Positions 7,040-16,461 of a DNA stretch of 45,941 nt are shown here, piece by piece. The notes under the pieces are model-generated. The model was not told the origin of the DNA. It did not search any database and saw only the letters and a list, made by a program, of their open reading frames with translations. This DNA is from CAZRSW01 sp964602845 (lineage in GTDB: Bacteria > Chloroflexota > Dehalococcoidia > Lucifugimonadales > UBA826). The DNA is taken from NCBI GenBank assembly GCA_964602845.1, contig CAZRSW010000015.1, forward strand, positions 1 through 45,941, in the 5' to 3' direction. A program made the translations under genes and the position numbers. How positions within the stretch are numbered: position 1 is the stretch's first letter; each line of letters starts with the position of its first letter.

Positions 7040-9367
7040 CTAAGTGATTTTGTTTAATGGGGCCAAACTGACTAGAAGGTCTTTCATGCCGGAGGTTTTT
7101 TTAAAGATCACCGTAATTTGTATGTCGTCTTTCAGGATTTTTTGTTTCACCACTAGGCCCTCTCCATAGACGGAATGTACAATCTTATCCCCGACTTCGT
7201 AATTACTGGCTTGATCATTTTGAGGTTCGGTGGGAGTTGATTGGGTTTTCTCGTCGATATCTTTTGAAATTGGTTGTTGGTAGGGTCTTTTAGTGATGCG
7301 TTGCTTGCTATGTAAGTCGTTTGGTGTAGTGGCATTACGTATAGGAACACCAAGTTGATTATTAACATTTTTGTCATGAAGTGATCTTAGTTTCATTAGT
7401 TCAGCACTTTTATGACTCATATCCTCAATTAGTTCGGCCGGGATGTCTCCGATAAATCTCGACGGTAAGGTTGGTTCAGATGAACCATAAAATCCTCGCA
7501 GAGAGGCCCTTGAGAGATATAGCTTCTCCTTTGCCCTGGTCATTCCGACGTAAAAGAGGCGCCGTTCCTCCTCCAGTTCTAACGGATCACCGCTTTCTAT
7601 TGACTTGATGTGCGGCAGAATCCCTTCCTCCATTCCTACGATAAACACTATAGGGAATTCTAGGCCCTTTGCTTGATGCAGTGTTATCAATGTCACAGTG
7701 TCTTTATCGTCTTCCATGCTGTCGATATCGGAGACTAAGGCCACGCTTTCCATAAATGCCACGAGCCCGTCTCGTCCTTTCAAATGTTGATAATTACGGG
7801 AAGAATTTTTGTATTCCTGGAGATTTTCTAATTTTTCCTCTCCATATTCCTTATTTTCCAATGAAGACCCCAGGCCTGAGATTGAGATAACAGAGTCGAT
7901 CAGTACAGGTAAGGATTCATGTTCCAATTCTGCCGTGAGGGTTTGGATAATATTTTTAAACTGAGCTAGAGCATTTATAGCTCGAGGTCCTAGTTGTGCA
8001 TTGAATGAGTCCGAGAATGAGTTTTGGTTCGATATTTGGCTGATTATGGAGAACAAGGATTTGTCGTGCTCCTTGGATATCCGAGTTATTTCCTCGATTG
8101 TTCTTTGCCCAATACCTCTTGGTGGCGTATTTATTACTCTAGACAAGCTAATGTCATCATGTGGGTTTAGTATCGACCTCAGATATGCGGTCAGGTCTTT
8201 GACTTCCTTCCGTTGGTAGAATTTCACCCCCCCAACAATCTGGTACTGAATGCCATACCTTTGACAGGCAATCTCAAGAGCCCTTGACAGAGCATTTACT
8301 CGATACATGACGGCTATATCTCTTGGTACTGTCTCGTTAGATGAGAGAAGGTGCTCCACTTCTTTTATAACTAATGTTGCCTCTTCCTCATCGTTGTAAC
8401 CTTTCATTGTTTGGATAAGGTTTCCTTGTGAGTTTCTAGTCCATAGGTCCTTCTCCACTCGTTGGTGGTTGGACGATATGAGATGTTTTGCGGCATCCAA
8501 GATGGTTTGAGTGGATCTGTAGTTTTCCTCCAGAGATATTATTTTGGATTCGGGGAAGTCTTTTTGGAAACTGAAAATATTTTTTATGTCAGCGTTTCGC
8601 CATGAATATATGGACTGATCTGGATCACCAACGACACACAAATTTCTGTGTTTATTAGCTAATTGTCTAGCGATATTGTACTGAGCAATATTTGTATCTT
8701 GGAACTCGTCTACCATGAGGTATTCGAATCTATTTTGATATTTTGTTAACACCTCTGAATGATGATCGAACAAAAAGTGGGTTTTAGCCAGTAAGTCATC
8801 AAAGTCAAGAGCGTTACTTTTGCGGAGGATAGATTCGTAGGAACGAAACACACGTTCCACAATTTCGTCGTAGTAACTCGATTTATTAAGCGCTAACCCT
8901 TCTACGGAGATCAGTTGACTTTTAGCATTAGATATTGAAGATAAAATTCCCCGTGCAGCAACTTTTTTTGGGTCTACTTGGACCTCTTCCATTGCCTTCT
9001 TAATAGCCGAAATTTGGTCATCATCATCAAATATACTGAAGTCACTTGGTATCCCTATATGTTTTCCATCAATTCGCAAAATTAGAGCGCAAAAGGAATG
9101 AAAAGTTTTCGCTGTTATATCAAGGGCGACTTTGGATAGGATGGAATTCAACCTGCCAGTCATTTCATTCGCTGCCTTATTGGTAAATGTCACAGCGGCA
9201 ATCTTGCGGGGATGTATGTCGCGATGTAGGATCATGTGAGCTATTCGGCTGGTTATAACCCTGGTTTTACCACTCCCAGGCCCTGCAACTATTAATATCG
9301 GCCCTGCAGTTGATTCCACGGCTTTTTTTTGAGCAGGATTTAGGTCTGATAGATAGTTTGTTTTCAT
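7040..9367 (-). CDS. pcrA: ATP-dependent DNA helicase, UvrD/PcrA family
   Basis: A 775-residue superfamily 1A 3'-5' helicase acting in nucleotide excision repair, mismatch repair and removal of recombination intermediates. The helicase motifs occur in order: Q-motif LNPAQKKAV, Walker A AGPGSGKT at 28-35, motif Ia TFTNKAANEM, DEFQDTN, GDPDQSIYSWRNAD, LEENYRST, TLHQAKGLEFPIVF and EERRLFYVGMTRA. The C-terminal EVGDKIVHSVYGEGLV segment is the small KOW/Tudor-like domain that PcrA uses to contact RNA polymerase, which favours PcrA over Rep. Length is normal. No strong ribosome binding site precedes the ATG. Confidence 0.95.
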   Translation of the reverse strand: MKTNYLSDLNPAQKKAVESTAGPILIVAGPGSGKTRVITSRIAHMILHRDIHPRKIAAVTFTNKAANEMTGRLNSILSKVALDITAKTFHSFCALILRIDGKHIGIPSDFSIFDDDDQISAIKKAMEEVQVDPKKVAARGILSSISNAKSQLISVEGLALNKSSYYDEIVERVFRSYESILRKSNALDFDDLLAKTHFLFDHHSEVLTKYQNRFEYLMVDEFQDTNIAQYNIARQLANKHRNLCVVGDPDQSIYSWRNADIKNIFSFQKDFPESKIISLEENYRSTQTILDAAKHLISSNHQRVEKDLWTRNSQGNLIQTMKGYNDEEEATLVIKEVEHLLSSNETVPRDIAVMYRVNALSRALEIACQRYGIQYQIVGGVKFYQRKEVKDLTAYLRSILNPHDDISLSRVINTPPRGIGQRTIEEITRISKEHDKSLFSIISQISNQNSFSDSFNAQLGPRAINALAQFKNIIQTLTAELEHESLPVLIDSVISISGLGSSLENKEYGEEKLENLQEYKNSSRNYQHLKGRDGLVAFMESVALVSDIDSMEDDKDTVTLITLHQAKGLEFPIVFIVGMEEGILPHIKSIESGDPLELEEERRLFYVGMTRAKEKLYLSRASLRGFYGSSEPTLPSRFIGDIPAELIEDMSHKSAELMKLRSLHDKNVNNQLGVPIRNATTPNDLHSKQRITKRPYQQPISKDIDEKTQSTPTEPQNDQASNYEVGDKIVHSVYGEGLVVKQKILKDDIQITVIFKKTSGMKDLLVSLAPLNKIT

Positions 9368-9430
9368 ATGATGCTGTTTATAAACATTAAATCATCGGTT
9401 AGTTTTTGACCTTGTTACTTAGAAGGCCCA

Positions 9431-10360
9431 CTACTTCACGAATAATGGATTTTTGTCAGTAATAATTCTGGTTTCTATCGCTAGCGATTTGCGCAGATAT
9501 TTGGGTAAGGAGTGTAACCCACAGTGTGCCTCACCATCATACATTTTTAGATCCTTTACATTCCTTGATGACAAAATTTCATCTATCTCCAAAGATGATT
9601 TAGTAAGTGCCGAGTTACCGTGTAGGGCCAAGGTGAAGCCCCAAGTAGAACCATAGGATGGCACAAATACTTCATAGGCCGTAGTGTTGGAGAATATTGT
9701 TTTCACAGTATTCACGATTGGATAAAAACAATCTTCGTCGTAGGACAGGCTAGTTGGCCCAGATTGTGTAACCATTGTTCCTGACTGATTCAAGTGGGTC
9801 TTTAATAATTCATAGAATTCCTTGGTGAAAATTTTATAAGCAGGCCCGTTCTCTAATGGATCAGGAACATCAATGATGATGACATCAAACATTTGGGTAG
9901 TTTCCTTCAGGTAATCTCTGATGTCACTTATGACTAAATTTACTCTCTTGTCCCCGAATGAATCACCGTGTAGTTCGGACAAATGTTCTTTGCAAGCTTC
10001 TAAGACTCCTACATCGATATCGACCATTGTTAAGTTGGTGACAGTGTCGTGTTTTAGTATTTCTCGTGCGCTACAACCCTCTCCCCCCCCTGCCAGGAGT
10101 ATCGTCTTCGGATACCTATGTAACACCATAGCGGGATGTACCAGAGCTTCATGGTATATAAATTCATCCAATGCAGTTGATTGAGTCTTTCCATCTAGTA
10201 TTAATGATTTGCCGTAATGTTTGCCCTCGATGATTACCATATCTTGGTAACTTGTGCGTTTCTCAAGGATCGTTCTTTCGATATGTTCCGCCTGTATGAG
10301 GTGAGCATTGATGAATTCCTGGTGCCAATCCCCTGGAGGCAGGCTGGTTGAGTTATTCAT
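9431..10360 (-). CDS. speE: Polyamine aminopropyltransferase, thermospermine-synthase (ACL5) like
   Basis: A 309-residue aminopropyltransferase that moves an aminopropyl group from decarboxylated S-adenosylmethionine to a diamine or polyamine. The cofactor motif is LLAGGGEGCSAREILKH near residue 90, followed by TMVDIDVGVLEACKEHL. The catalytic region reads IDVPDPLENGPAYKIFTKEFY (Asp164, Asp167). The GGGEG, ADP/PDP-like and VPSYGSTWGF segments resemble plant ACL5 thermospermine synthase more than the GGGDG and DSSDP motifs of ordinary SpeE. I chose the ATG at 10360, which overlaps the speD stop by eight bases, rather than a start 15 codons upstream inside speD. Putrescine as acceptor cannot be excluded. 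Confidence 0.85.
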   Translation of the reverse strand: MNNSTSLPPGDWHQEFINAHLIQAEHIERTILEKRTSYQDMVIIEGKHYGKSLILDGKTQSTALDEFIYHEALVHPAMVLHRYPKTILLAGGGEGCSAREILKHDTVTNLTMVDIDVGVLEACKEHLSELHGDSFGDKRVNLVISDIRDYLKETTQMFDVIIIDVPDPLENGPAYKIFTKEFYELLKTHLNQSGTMVTQSGPTSLSYDEDCFYPIVNTVKTIFSNTTAYEVFVPSYGSTWGFTLALHGNSALTKSSLEIDEILSSRNVKDLKMYDGEAHCGLHSLPKYLRKSLAIETRIITDKNPLFVK

Positions 10361-10760
10361 AGGGCACTTCTTGTGCACTTTCGACATCCACATGAGCATG
10401 GCCACCTCTCAACCCCCTATTAATTCTCGTAATAGTTTGTTTCTTGGACTTAATTCCTAGAGTTAATGTTTCACTTGCAACCTCTGCATTGAATGAGTTT
10501 CCGCAAGAAAATATATCTACAGCAGCATAGGAATACTCTGGCCAGGTGTGTATGAAAATGTGTGATTCAGCGATTGATATAACTCCAGTGACCCCCAGGG
10601 GGCTAAATTTATGGAATGATTCTCCCACGATGTCAGCACCACCCTTGAAAGCAGCAGTTCTGAGCAAGTTAGTAATGACCGTAATATCGTCGAGTAAAAT
10701 AGGGTCACATTCCTCAAGGTCCAGTAATAGTTGTACGCCTAAAGATTTCAATTTTGACAC
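10353..10760 (-). CDS. speD: S-adenosylmethionine decarboxylase proenzyme
   Basis: A 135-residue class 1B proenzyme that self-cleaves to make a pyruvoyl enzyme. The cleavage site is Glu65/Ser66 in AESHIFIHTWPE. His71 and Cys86 (FSCGN) complete the processing and catalytic set, all offset by three from the Thermotoga enzyme (Ser63, His68, Cys83). It supplies decarboxylated SAM to the aminopropyltransferase encoded immediately downstream, with overlapping stop and start. AGGTG lies five bases before the ATG, and a TATAAT sequence lies about 36 bases upstream. No agmatine or putrescine biosynthesis gene is nearby. Confidence 0.96.
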   Translation of the reverse strand: MSKLKSLGVQLLLDLEECDPILLDDITVITNLLRTAAFKGGADIVGESFHKFSPLGVTGVISIAESHIFIHTWPEYSYAAVDIFSCGNSFNAEVASETLTLGIKSKKQTITRINRGLRGGHAHVDVESAQEVPYE

Positions 10761-10795
10761 CTAGGGTCTTTTGTCTTTTGTCTTGTAACGTATGG

Positions 10796-10801
10796 ATTAT
10801 A
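10796..10801 (-). promoter_or_regulatory. Candidate -10 box for speDE
   Basis: A perfect TATAAT on the minus strand, about 36 bases before the speD start, would give a short leader. No good -35 hexamer is present at 16-18 bases upstream, so this is a tentative assignment based on position and consensus only. Confidence 0.35.
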
Positions 10802-11037
10802 TCCTAGCTTGTTCTCTAGTGACTTATTGACGATATGTCCCCCTGGGCGAGGTGTCATTGACCTTCAGCGAGGTAGTAGATGATTTTGATTTAACGTTAT
10901 ATTGTCTATGGAGAGTCAATGTGCTAGGGTAGTCCACTAATTTCCTTGTTACGTAATGCTTTGTCTGTCGGTTTAGTAGTTCGTAATGTGAGATGGGATA
11001 TGGCGATACGTTTTTAGATTTTTGAGTAGGAGGTAAT

Positions 11038-12048
11038 GTGTCACTAAAAACAAACACTCAGGTTGTTTTATCTTCTCGGCCTAGCGGATTCCCGGAACAG
11101 AATAATTTTGAGGTTGTGAATGTTTCTATGCCTGAGCCAGAAGAAGGTCAAATGCTAGTAGAAATTCTTTGGCTTTCATTGGATCCATATATGAGGGGTA
11201 GGATGAACAATGTGAAGTCCTACGCTGTGCCAGCGAAAATTGGTGAGGTAATGATAGGAGGAACTGTGGGAAGGGTACTGCGTTCTAGGACACCTAGATT
11301 TTCAAGTGGTGACATTGTAGAAGGTCCGCTGGGGTGGCAGACTCATGCTGTTACAGATGGTATAGGAATTAGAAAAGTTAATGAATCCGTGGCTCCTGTT
11401 CAGGCCAATTTGGGGATTTTGGGGATGCCGGGAATGACAGCCTATTTTGGTTTTTTGGACGTGTGTGAGCCTATCCCAGGAGACACTGTGGTTGTATCAG
11501 CGGCGTCAGGAGCCGTTGGCCAGGTGGTTGGTCAAATTGCAAAAGTGATGGGTTGTCGGGTGATAGGAACAGCGGGTTCCGATGATAAGGTTAATTATAT
11601 AGTTCAAGAACTTGGCTTTGATGCTGGGATAAATTACAAGACTCAGAACGTGGGCGAAGCTTTAAGAAACTTATGTCCTTATGGGATCGATGTCTATTTT
11701 GACAATGTGGGCGGCTTGGTTACAGATGCGGTGCTGGAGCTTATTAATGTTGGAGCTCGTATAGCCATATGTGGTCAGATCTCACAATATAATTTGAAGG
11801 AGCCGGAGCAAGCCCCCCGTTCCTTGAGTTTGCTCATTAGGTCACAGGCAAAAATCCAGGGATTCTTGGTATTCAGTTATGAAAATCGTTATCAAGAGGC
11901 AAGAGACCGTATAGCTCGCTGGATAGATGAAGGGAAACTTAGGTATAAGGAGGATGTGGTGGTTGGCTTAGCTAATGCTCCAGAAGCATTTATAGGAATG
12001 CTTAAAGGTCGAAATTTTGGCAAAGCTCTTGTAAAAGTTGCTGACTGA
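11038..12048 (+). CDS. NADP-dependent MDR-family oxidoreductase (CurA / 2-alkenal reductase type)
   Basis: A 336-residue zinc-independent medium-chain dehydrogenase/reductase. The leukotriene B4 dehydrogenase/CurA subgroup is indicated by LWLSLDPYMRGRM, the nucleotide loop SAASGAVGQVVGQIAKVMG and IDVYFDNVGG. Such enzymes reduce the double bond of alpha,beta-unsaturated aldehydes and ketones using NADPH, often for detoxification. A GTG start at 11038 fits TAGGAGGTAAT. The ATG two bases earlier hits a stop after three codons and is excluded. It diverges from speD across 277 bases and stands alone. Substrate unknown. Confidence 0.88.
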   Translation: MSLKTNTQVVLSSRPSGFPEQNNFEVVNVSMPEPEEGQMLVEILWLSLDPYMRGRMNNVKSYAVPAKIGEVMIGGTVGRVLRSRTPRFSSGDIVEGPLGWQTHAVTDGIGIRKVNESVAPVQANLGILGMPGMTAYFGFLDVCEPIPGDTVVVSAASGAVGQVVGQIAKVMGCRVIGTAGSDDKVNYIVQELGFDAGINYKTQNVGEALRNLCPYGIDVYFDNVGGLVTDAVLELINVGARIAICGQISQYNLKEPEQAPRSLSLLIRSQAKIQGFLVFSYENRYQEARDRIARWIDEGKLRYKEDVVVGLANAPEAFIGMLKGRNFGKALVKVAD

Positions 12049-12112
12049 CCTCACGGAAGCAGGTTGAGACCTTATATGATTACAGTGCGCTATATCCTGA
12101 CTAGACATCTGA

Positions 12113-13333
12113 TCATTCTCGAATTCTAGAATGTTGCTGTAGTGCTGTGGGATTTGGATCATCACCACGTTTTCCATTTAGTAGCTCGAGGAATTGCTTA
12201 TTACTTGAAACCGTTGATATGGATCTGATAAATGATCCGACGTCAGGAAAATATGATCTGTATTCCTGCAGATCCTTACCTGCTGTGCTTGTTGAGGCGG
12301 GTCCATCGGCGTATTGTCCCCTGAAAGCAAAATATGCTTGATTGATCTTACGTACACCATAGCCGGCGAGACGAAGCTCCCAAGTTTTTTCCTTCATTAG
12401 TTTCTCTGCCTTCTCGATTTCGTTTAAGGATAGTAGCCTATCTACTTCTTTCCTTGTCTCAATTAGTTGGTTGTCCCAGTGCGACAATGCTGACTGATGT
12501 TTGTATTTGTTTATGGAGTCGCTGAGATCTTCCCCCATCAATTGAAAGGCGAGATCCCCGATTTCGTTACCTGCAATGTTTGCAGATGTTTCGTTAATAG
12601 TGCGCATCTCAGTAGAATCCCACATGTTTCTACCCAAGGGATGTAGTATCCAATAATTGTGTAGCCACTCGTGAGCGGCGGTACGTAAGAGATTCCGCAA
12701 GGAAGTTGAGTCTGACACTATGGCCGGATAAGTGCCTAACCCTGCTAGGTCATCAACAAGTGCTGAGGTTTTACCGTCTGATTCGGCGGATTTTTCCAAG
12801 CTGTGTCGTTCAGCACCTGTGATACTTGGGTTAATTAGTTTCGTTCCTGAGAGTTTTATCACGTCCCGAGGTGAAGTTACGAGAATGTGTGGTGGGGAAC
12901 CGAAATGAAAATCTGTTGGAGGTAATAAGATTCCAAAAGGTAAGCCTAGACCTTGCTGTTGAATTACTTCGCTTAAGATTGACTCTATAGCTTCTTCTGC
13001 TCTGGCCTTCAACATTTTGCGTTCTATCTCTAAGGACTCTATAGCGGATAAGTACTTAGGATTTGATAGGGTTTGAGACGTGCTAACTTGTTCCTCGTAT
13101 ATATTCAATTTTCTTACGATTGAAAGGTATTCTGTGACGATCTCTTTCCTTTCCTCGTCACTTGGCTTATTGCCGGGAAACATTTCCCAGACTAAATGTG
13201 ACCATTTTAAAGGCAGATGTTGTATTTCCCAAAGTGCAAGGGAGAATTTGTGTTTACCTGCAACATTGTCTAAATATGAGACTCGTGCGTAATCCGATCG
13301 AGATGTAATCAGGAATATCAAGACAACCAACAT
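12113..13333 (-). CDS. Putative membrane-anchored zinc metallopeptidase-like protein (HExxH), function unknown
   Basis: I do not recognise this 406-residue protein as a named family. What can be seen: a hydrophobic N-terminal stretch (LVVLIFLI) that could anchor or export it, a charged helical region around 55-125, a HEWLH motif at 221-225 inside an AAHEWLHNYW helix, and a downstream INETSANIAGNE segment whose Glu248 or Glu257 could be a third zinc ligand as in gluzincins. This makes a zinc protease plausible but unproven. No ribosome binding site precedes the ATG; the frame is open for 16 further codons upstream without a standard start, adding a K/H-rich stretch that would look like a signal-anchor n-region. 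Confidence 0.55.
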   Translation of the reverse strand: MLVVLIFLITSRSDYARVSYLDNVAGKHKFSLALWEIQHLPLKWSHLVWEMFPGNKPSDEERKEIVTEYLSIVRKLNIYEEQVSTSQTLSNPKYLSAIESLEIERKMLKARAEEAIESILSEVIQQQGLGLPFGILLPPTDFHFGSPPHILVTSPRDVIKLSGTKLINPSITGAERHSLEKSAESDGKTSALVDDLAGLGTYPAIVSDSTSLRNLLRTAAHEWLHNYWILHPLGRNMWDSTEMRTINETSANIAGNEIGDLAFQLMGEDLSDSINKYKHQSALSHWDNQLIETRKEVDRLLSLNEIEKAEKLMKEKTWELRLAGYGVRKINQAYFAFRGQYADGPASTSTAGKDLQEYRSYFPDVGSFIRSISTVSSNKQFLELLNGKRGDDPNPTALQQHSRIRE

Positions 13334-13454
13334 CGTGATCCAACTGAGGCTTTTATGGAAATTAAAGGATTTGATGGCTAGTTATTTGCGATCCTATACA
13401 GATCCTTGATGTGCATTGACATAATGTTGCCACGAATCGGATCTTGCAATTTGG

Positions 13455-13529
13455 TGGAGCGGGAGACCGGATTCGAACCGGCGACAGCCTGCTTGGAAGG
13501 CAGGAACTCTACCGCTGAGTTACTCCCGC
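13455..13529 (-). tRNA. tRNA-Gly (anticodon TCC)
   Basis: A complete cloverleaf of 75 bases including encoded CCA. The acceptor stem GCGGGAG pairs with CTCCCGC. The D arm is ACTC-AGCGGTA-GAGT. The anticodon stem is CCTGC/GCAGG with loop CTTCCAA, giving anticodon TCC. The T arm is GCCGG-TTCGAAT-CCGGT. It lies 49 bases downstream of polA on the same strand and may be processed from the polA transcript. Confidence 0.97.
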
Positions 13530-13578
13530 TCAGTAGTATATAGATTCTACAATATCCGATTAAATATGGGTAAATTGG

Positions 13579-16398
13579 CTATCTTAAATTGCCCCAGTTG
13601 CCGCCTCTCTTGATTTCCACAGATAATGGAACTTCCAGGTTTATGGAAGAAGACATTAGTTCATGAACTATCGATTCCATCTGAGATAACTCGTTGTTAG
13701 GAACTTCAAATATAAGTTCATCATGTACCTGTAGGATCATCATGGATTTCATACTTAGGTCATTGAGCCTATTTTGGATATTTATCATGGCGATTTTGAT
13801 GATATCGGCTGCTGTTCCTTGAATGGGCATATTGATTGCAGCTCTCTCAGCTTGACTTCGAAGCCTAAAATTCTTGGCGCTAATATCGGGTAAATATCTC
13901 CTTCTTCCCAATATAGTTTCGACATAGCCTTTTTCCCTGCACTGAGTTTTTACGCCATCCAGATACTCTTGTATGCCTGGATATTTGTTAAAATATATGT
14001 CGATGAATTTCTTGCCGTCAGCCTGGGATAGGTTTGTTTGCCGGGCTATCCCATGAGGGCTTAATCCATAAATGACCCCAAAATTTAGTACTTTGGCGAT
14101 ACGGCGCATATCAGAGTCAACCTTATCAATAGGTACGTCATAGACTAAGGAACTCGTGGCGCTATGGATATCCTCTCCGTTTTCAAAAGCCTTCATCAGT
14201 GCCGGATCACGTGAGAAATGAGCGAGAACCCTTAATTCAATTTGTGAGTAATCAGCAGCCAACAGGGATGAGCCTTTTCCTGATATGAATGCTTCTCGAA
14301 CCCGTCTACCAAGACCTGTTCGCACTGGTATGTTTTGTAGGTTGGGGTCATTACTCGACAACCTCCCTGTTGTTGTGCCCGTTTGACGGTAGGAGGTGTG
14401 TAACCGGTTTGTAATTACGTTGACTAATTCTGGGAGAGCATCCACGTAAGTGGACTTTAGCTTTGATACCTCGCGGTATTCAAGAATGTTGTTTAGGACG
14501 TCGTATGAACGTGGGTCTGAATCAGCGGCCTCCCCTCGGTATAGTTTATTTTTTAGTTCGTCCAGTGATTGCGCATTTGTTGAAAATCCTAACGTAGTTT
14601 TTTTTGTAGGTGGAAGTCTAAGTTCAGTAAATAGGATGTCGCTTAACTGCTTAGGAGAGTTTAGATTGAATTCGTGCCCTATCGATTCAAAAATTTCCGT
14701 CTGTATATTGTCCAACTTTGCTCCCAGTGAGATCGACATTTCCTTTAAAAATGTGCTATTCAACGAAACGCCATTCCTTTGCATTTGCACCAAAATTGGG
14801 ATGAGAGGGATTTCAACGTTATTATAAAGATTGGAGATTTCTTTTTGGTGCAGTTCAGACTCTAAAAGAGCATAGAGTCTTTCTGTGAAATCAGCATCGG
14901 CTGCAGCGTAAGAAGCTGCAGTTTCGATAGGAACTTCTGCCATAGTTATCTGATTTCGCCCGGTGCCGATCAAATCACTAATCGGGGTCATTTCGATGCC
15001 GAAACACTCTAGGACGAGCTCTTTCAGTCCGTAGTTGCGTCGTCCACTGACATGGGCGGCGATCATGGTGTCAAACGTGAGGCCGTAAATTGAGATCCCA
15101 TTTTGTAACAAAACCGACAGATCGAAATTGGCATTATGAGCACGTTTTGGGATATTAGGATCGGCGAATACCGGAGCCAGCGCTTTGAGGACCTCTTTTT
15201 TAAGAAGTTGTATTCCTTCATTGTGACCCAAGGGTATGTACCAAGCCTCAGCCTCTTTGATCGAGAACGATATTCCTACCAGTTCGCAGTTCATAGTATC
15301 CAGAGAAGTGGTTTCTGTATCAAAAGAGAATCCTTCTTTTGAACTGATGCTATTAATTACCTGATTTAATCCCTCGAGAGAATTTACTATTGTGTATTCT
15401 GTATTTTCATTATGGGAAGAAGTGAATAAAGTTAATTGGCTATCCGTGCTTTTTTCAAAGTTTGTCCGATTGTCGGACATTTCATCTACTGGAATTCTCG
15501 GCAATATGGAGTGGAATTCCAGTTCTCTTAGTAGCGATACAATCGAATTTCTTTCGAATCCGCCAAATACGGCATCCTTTAGATTTAGCTCAGCAGGCGC
15601 ATCTCTTACTATCGTTGTTAGTTTCTTACTTTGATAAGCAAGCTCACGATTCTCGAGTAAAGATGTCTTTGCGCGAGGAGGTTTCACGTCTTCGACATTT
15701 TCATAAATCCCATCTAAAGATCCATAGTCAACTAGAAGTTTTATCGCTGTTTTTACCCCTATGCCGGGAACTCCAGGAATGTTATCGGAAGAGTCTCCCT
15801 GAAGTGCCTTTATTTCAGCCACGTATTCTGGCCCGAGTCCGCCATATCTCTCTTGGACAGCTTCAATATCGTACAATGAGCGCTTCTGGGTGCCTGCATT
15901 CATCAAAACTCTCACCCTATTTGATACCAACTGAAGAGTGTCGGAGTCGCCTGTCAATATCAGAGTGTCTATGTCTGAACTTTCTGCCTGTTTGCTTAAG
16001 GTTCCTAGAAGATCATCAGCTTCAAATCCTTTTAGCTCATATATGGGTACTTGAAAGGCGGTCATAATTTGTCGAACCCTATCAAATTGGGTCTTTAGTT
16101 CCGGTGGGGTGGGGGGTCTATGCGCTTTATATTGCTCGAACATCTTATGTCTGAAAGTAGGGGCAGGAAGATCGAATGTGATCACCACATGGGATGGCTG
16201 CCATTCTCCTATTGTTCTCAAAAATGCATTAACGAACCCATAAACTCCCCTGACGTCCTCTCCTGTTGTGCTAACAGTCAGAGGCTGTTGTATTGCGTGG
16301 AATGATCTATGAACGAGTGCATGCCCATCTATGAGGATCAATAGATTCTGTTCTCTTTCGGATTTTGGGGACAGTGTTGTTGTGCTAGAAGAGGTCAA
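13579..16398 (-). CDS. polA: DNA polymerase I
   Basis: A full-length, 939-residue family A polymerase for Okazaki fragment maturation and gap repair. The N-terminal 5' nuclease domain (LIDGHALVHRSFHAI, GFEADDLLGTL, GDSSDNIPGVPGIG) is followed by a 3'-5' exonuclease domain. That domain keeps its acidic residues: Asp360/Glu362 in DTETTSLD, Asp426 in HNANFD, and YAAADAD near 500, so proofreading should be active. The polymerase domain has DYSQIELR, RRIAKVLNFGVIYG with the Phe that discriminates against dideoxynucleotides, and VHDELIFEV. The start is a TTG with AAGGAT about ten bases upstream; the N-terminal ten residues are therefore uncertain. Confidence 0.96.
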   Translation of the reverse strand: MTSSSTTTLSPKSEREQNLLILIDGHALVHRSFHAIQQPLTVSTTGEDVRGVYGFVNAFLRTIGEWQPSHVVITFDLPAPTFRHKMFEQYKAHRPPTPPELKTQFDRVRQIMTAFQVPIYELKGFEADDLLGTLSKQAESSDIDTLILTGDSDTLQLVSNRVRVLMNAGTQKRSLYDIEAVQERYGGLGPEYVAEIKALQGDSSDNIPGVPGIGVKTAIKLLVDYGSLDGIYENVEDVKPPRAKTSLLENRELAYQSKKLTTIVRDAPAELNLKDAVFGGFERNSIVSLLRELEFHSILPRIPVDEMSDNRTNFEKSTDSQLTLFTSSHNENTEYTIVNSLEGLNQVINSISSKEGFSFDTETTSLDTMNCELVGISFSIKEAEAWYIPLGHNEGIQLLKKEVLKALAPVFADPNIPKRAHNANFDLSVLLQNGISIYGLTFDTMIAAHVSGRRNYGLKELVLECFGIEMTPISDLIGTGRNQITMAEVPIETAASYAAADADFTERLYALLESELHQKEISNLYNNVEIPLIPILVQMQRNGVSLNSTFLKEMSISLGAKLDNIQTEIFESIGHEFNLNSPKQLSDILFTELRLPPTKKTTLGFSTNAQSLDELKNKLYRGEAADSDPRSYDVLNNILEYREVSKLKSTYVDALPELVNVITNRLHTSYRQTGTTTGRLSSNDPNLQNIPVRTGLGRRVREAFISGKGSSLLAADYSQIELRVLAHFSRDPALMKAFENGEDIHSATSSLVYDVPIDKVDSDMRRIAKVLNFGVIYGLSPHGIARQTNLSQADGKKFIDIYFNKYPGIQEYLDGVKTQCREKGYVETILGRRRYLPDISAKNFRLRSQAERAAINMPIQGTAADIIKIAMINIQNRLNDLSMKSMMILQVHDELIFEVPNNELSQMESIVHELMSSSINLEVPLSVEIKRGGNWGNLR

Positions 16399-16461
16399 AT
16401 TTGTGTAATCCTTTTGGGCAGCCTAACGTATAAGTATCATACACAGAGCTTCGGTAAGGTT

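Noticed and set aside
10824..11057. A 77-residue minus-strand frame between speD and the MDR gene
   Set aside because: It starts inside the MDR gene, has low-complexity composition and matches nothing known.
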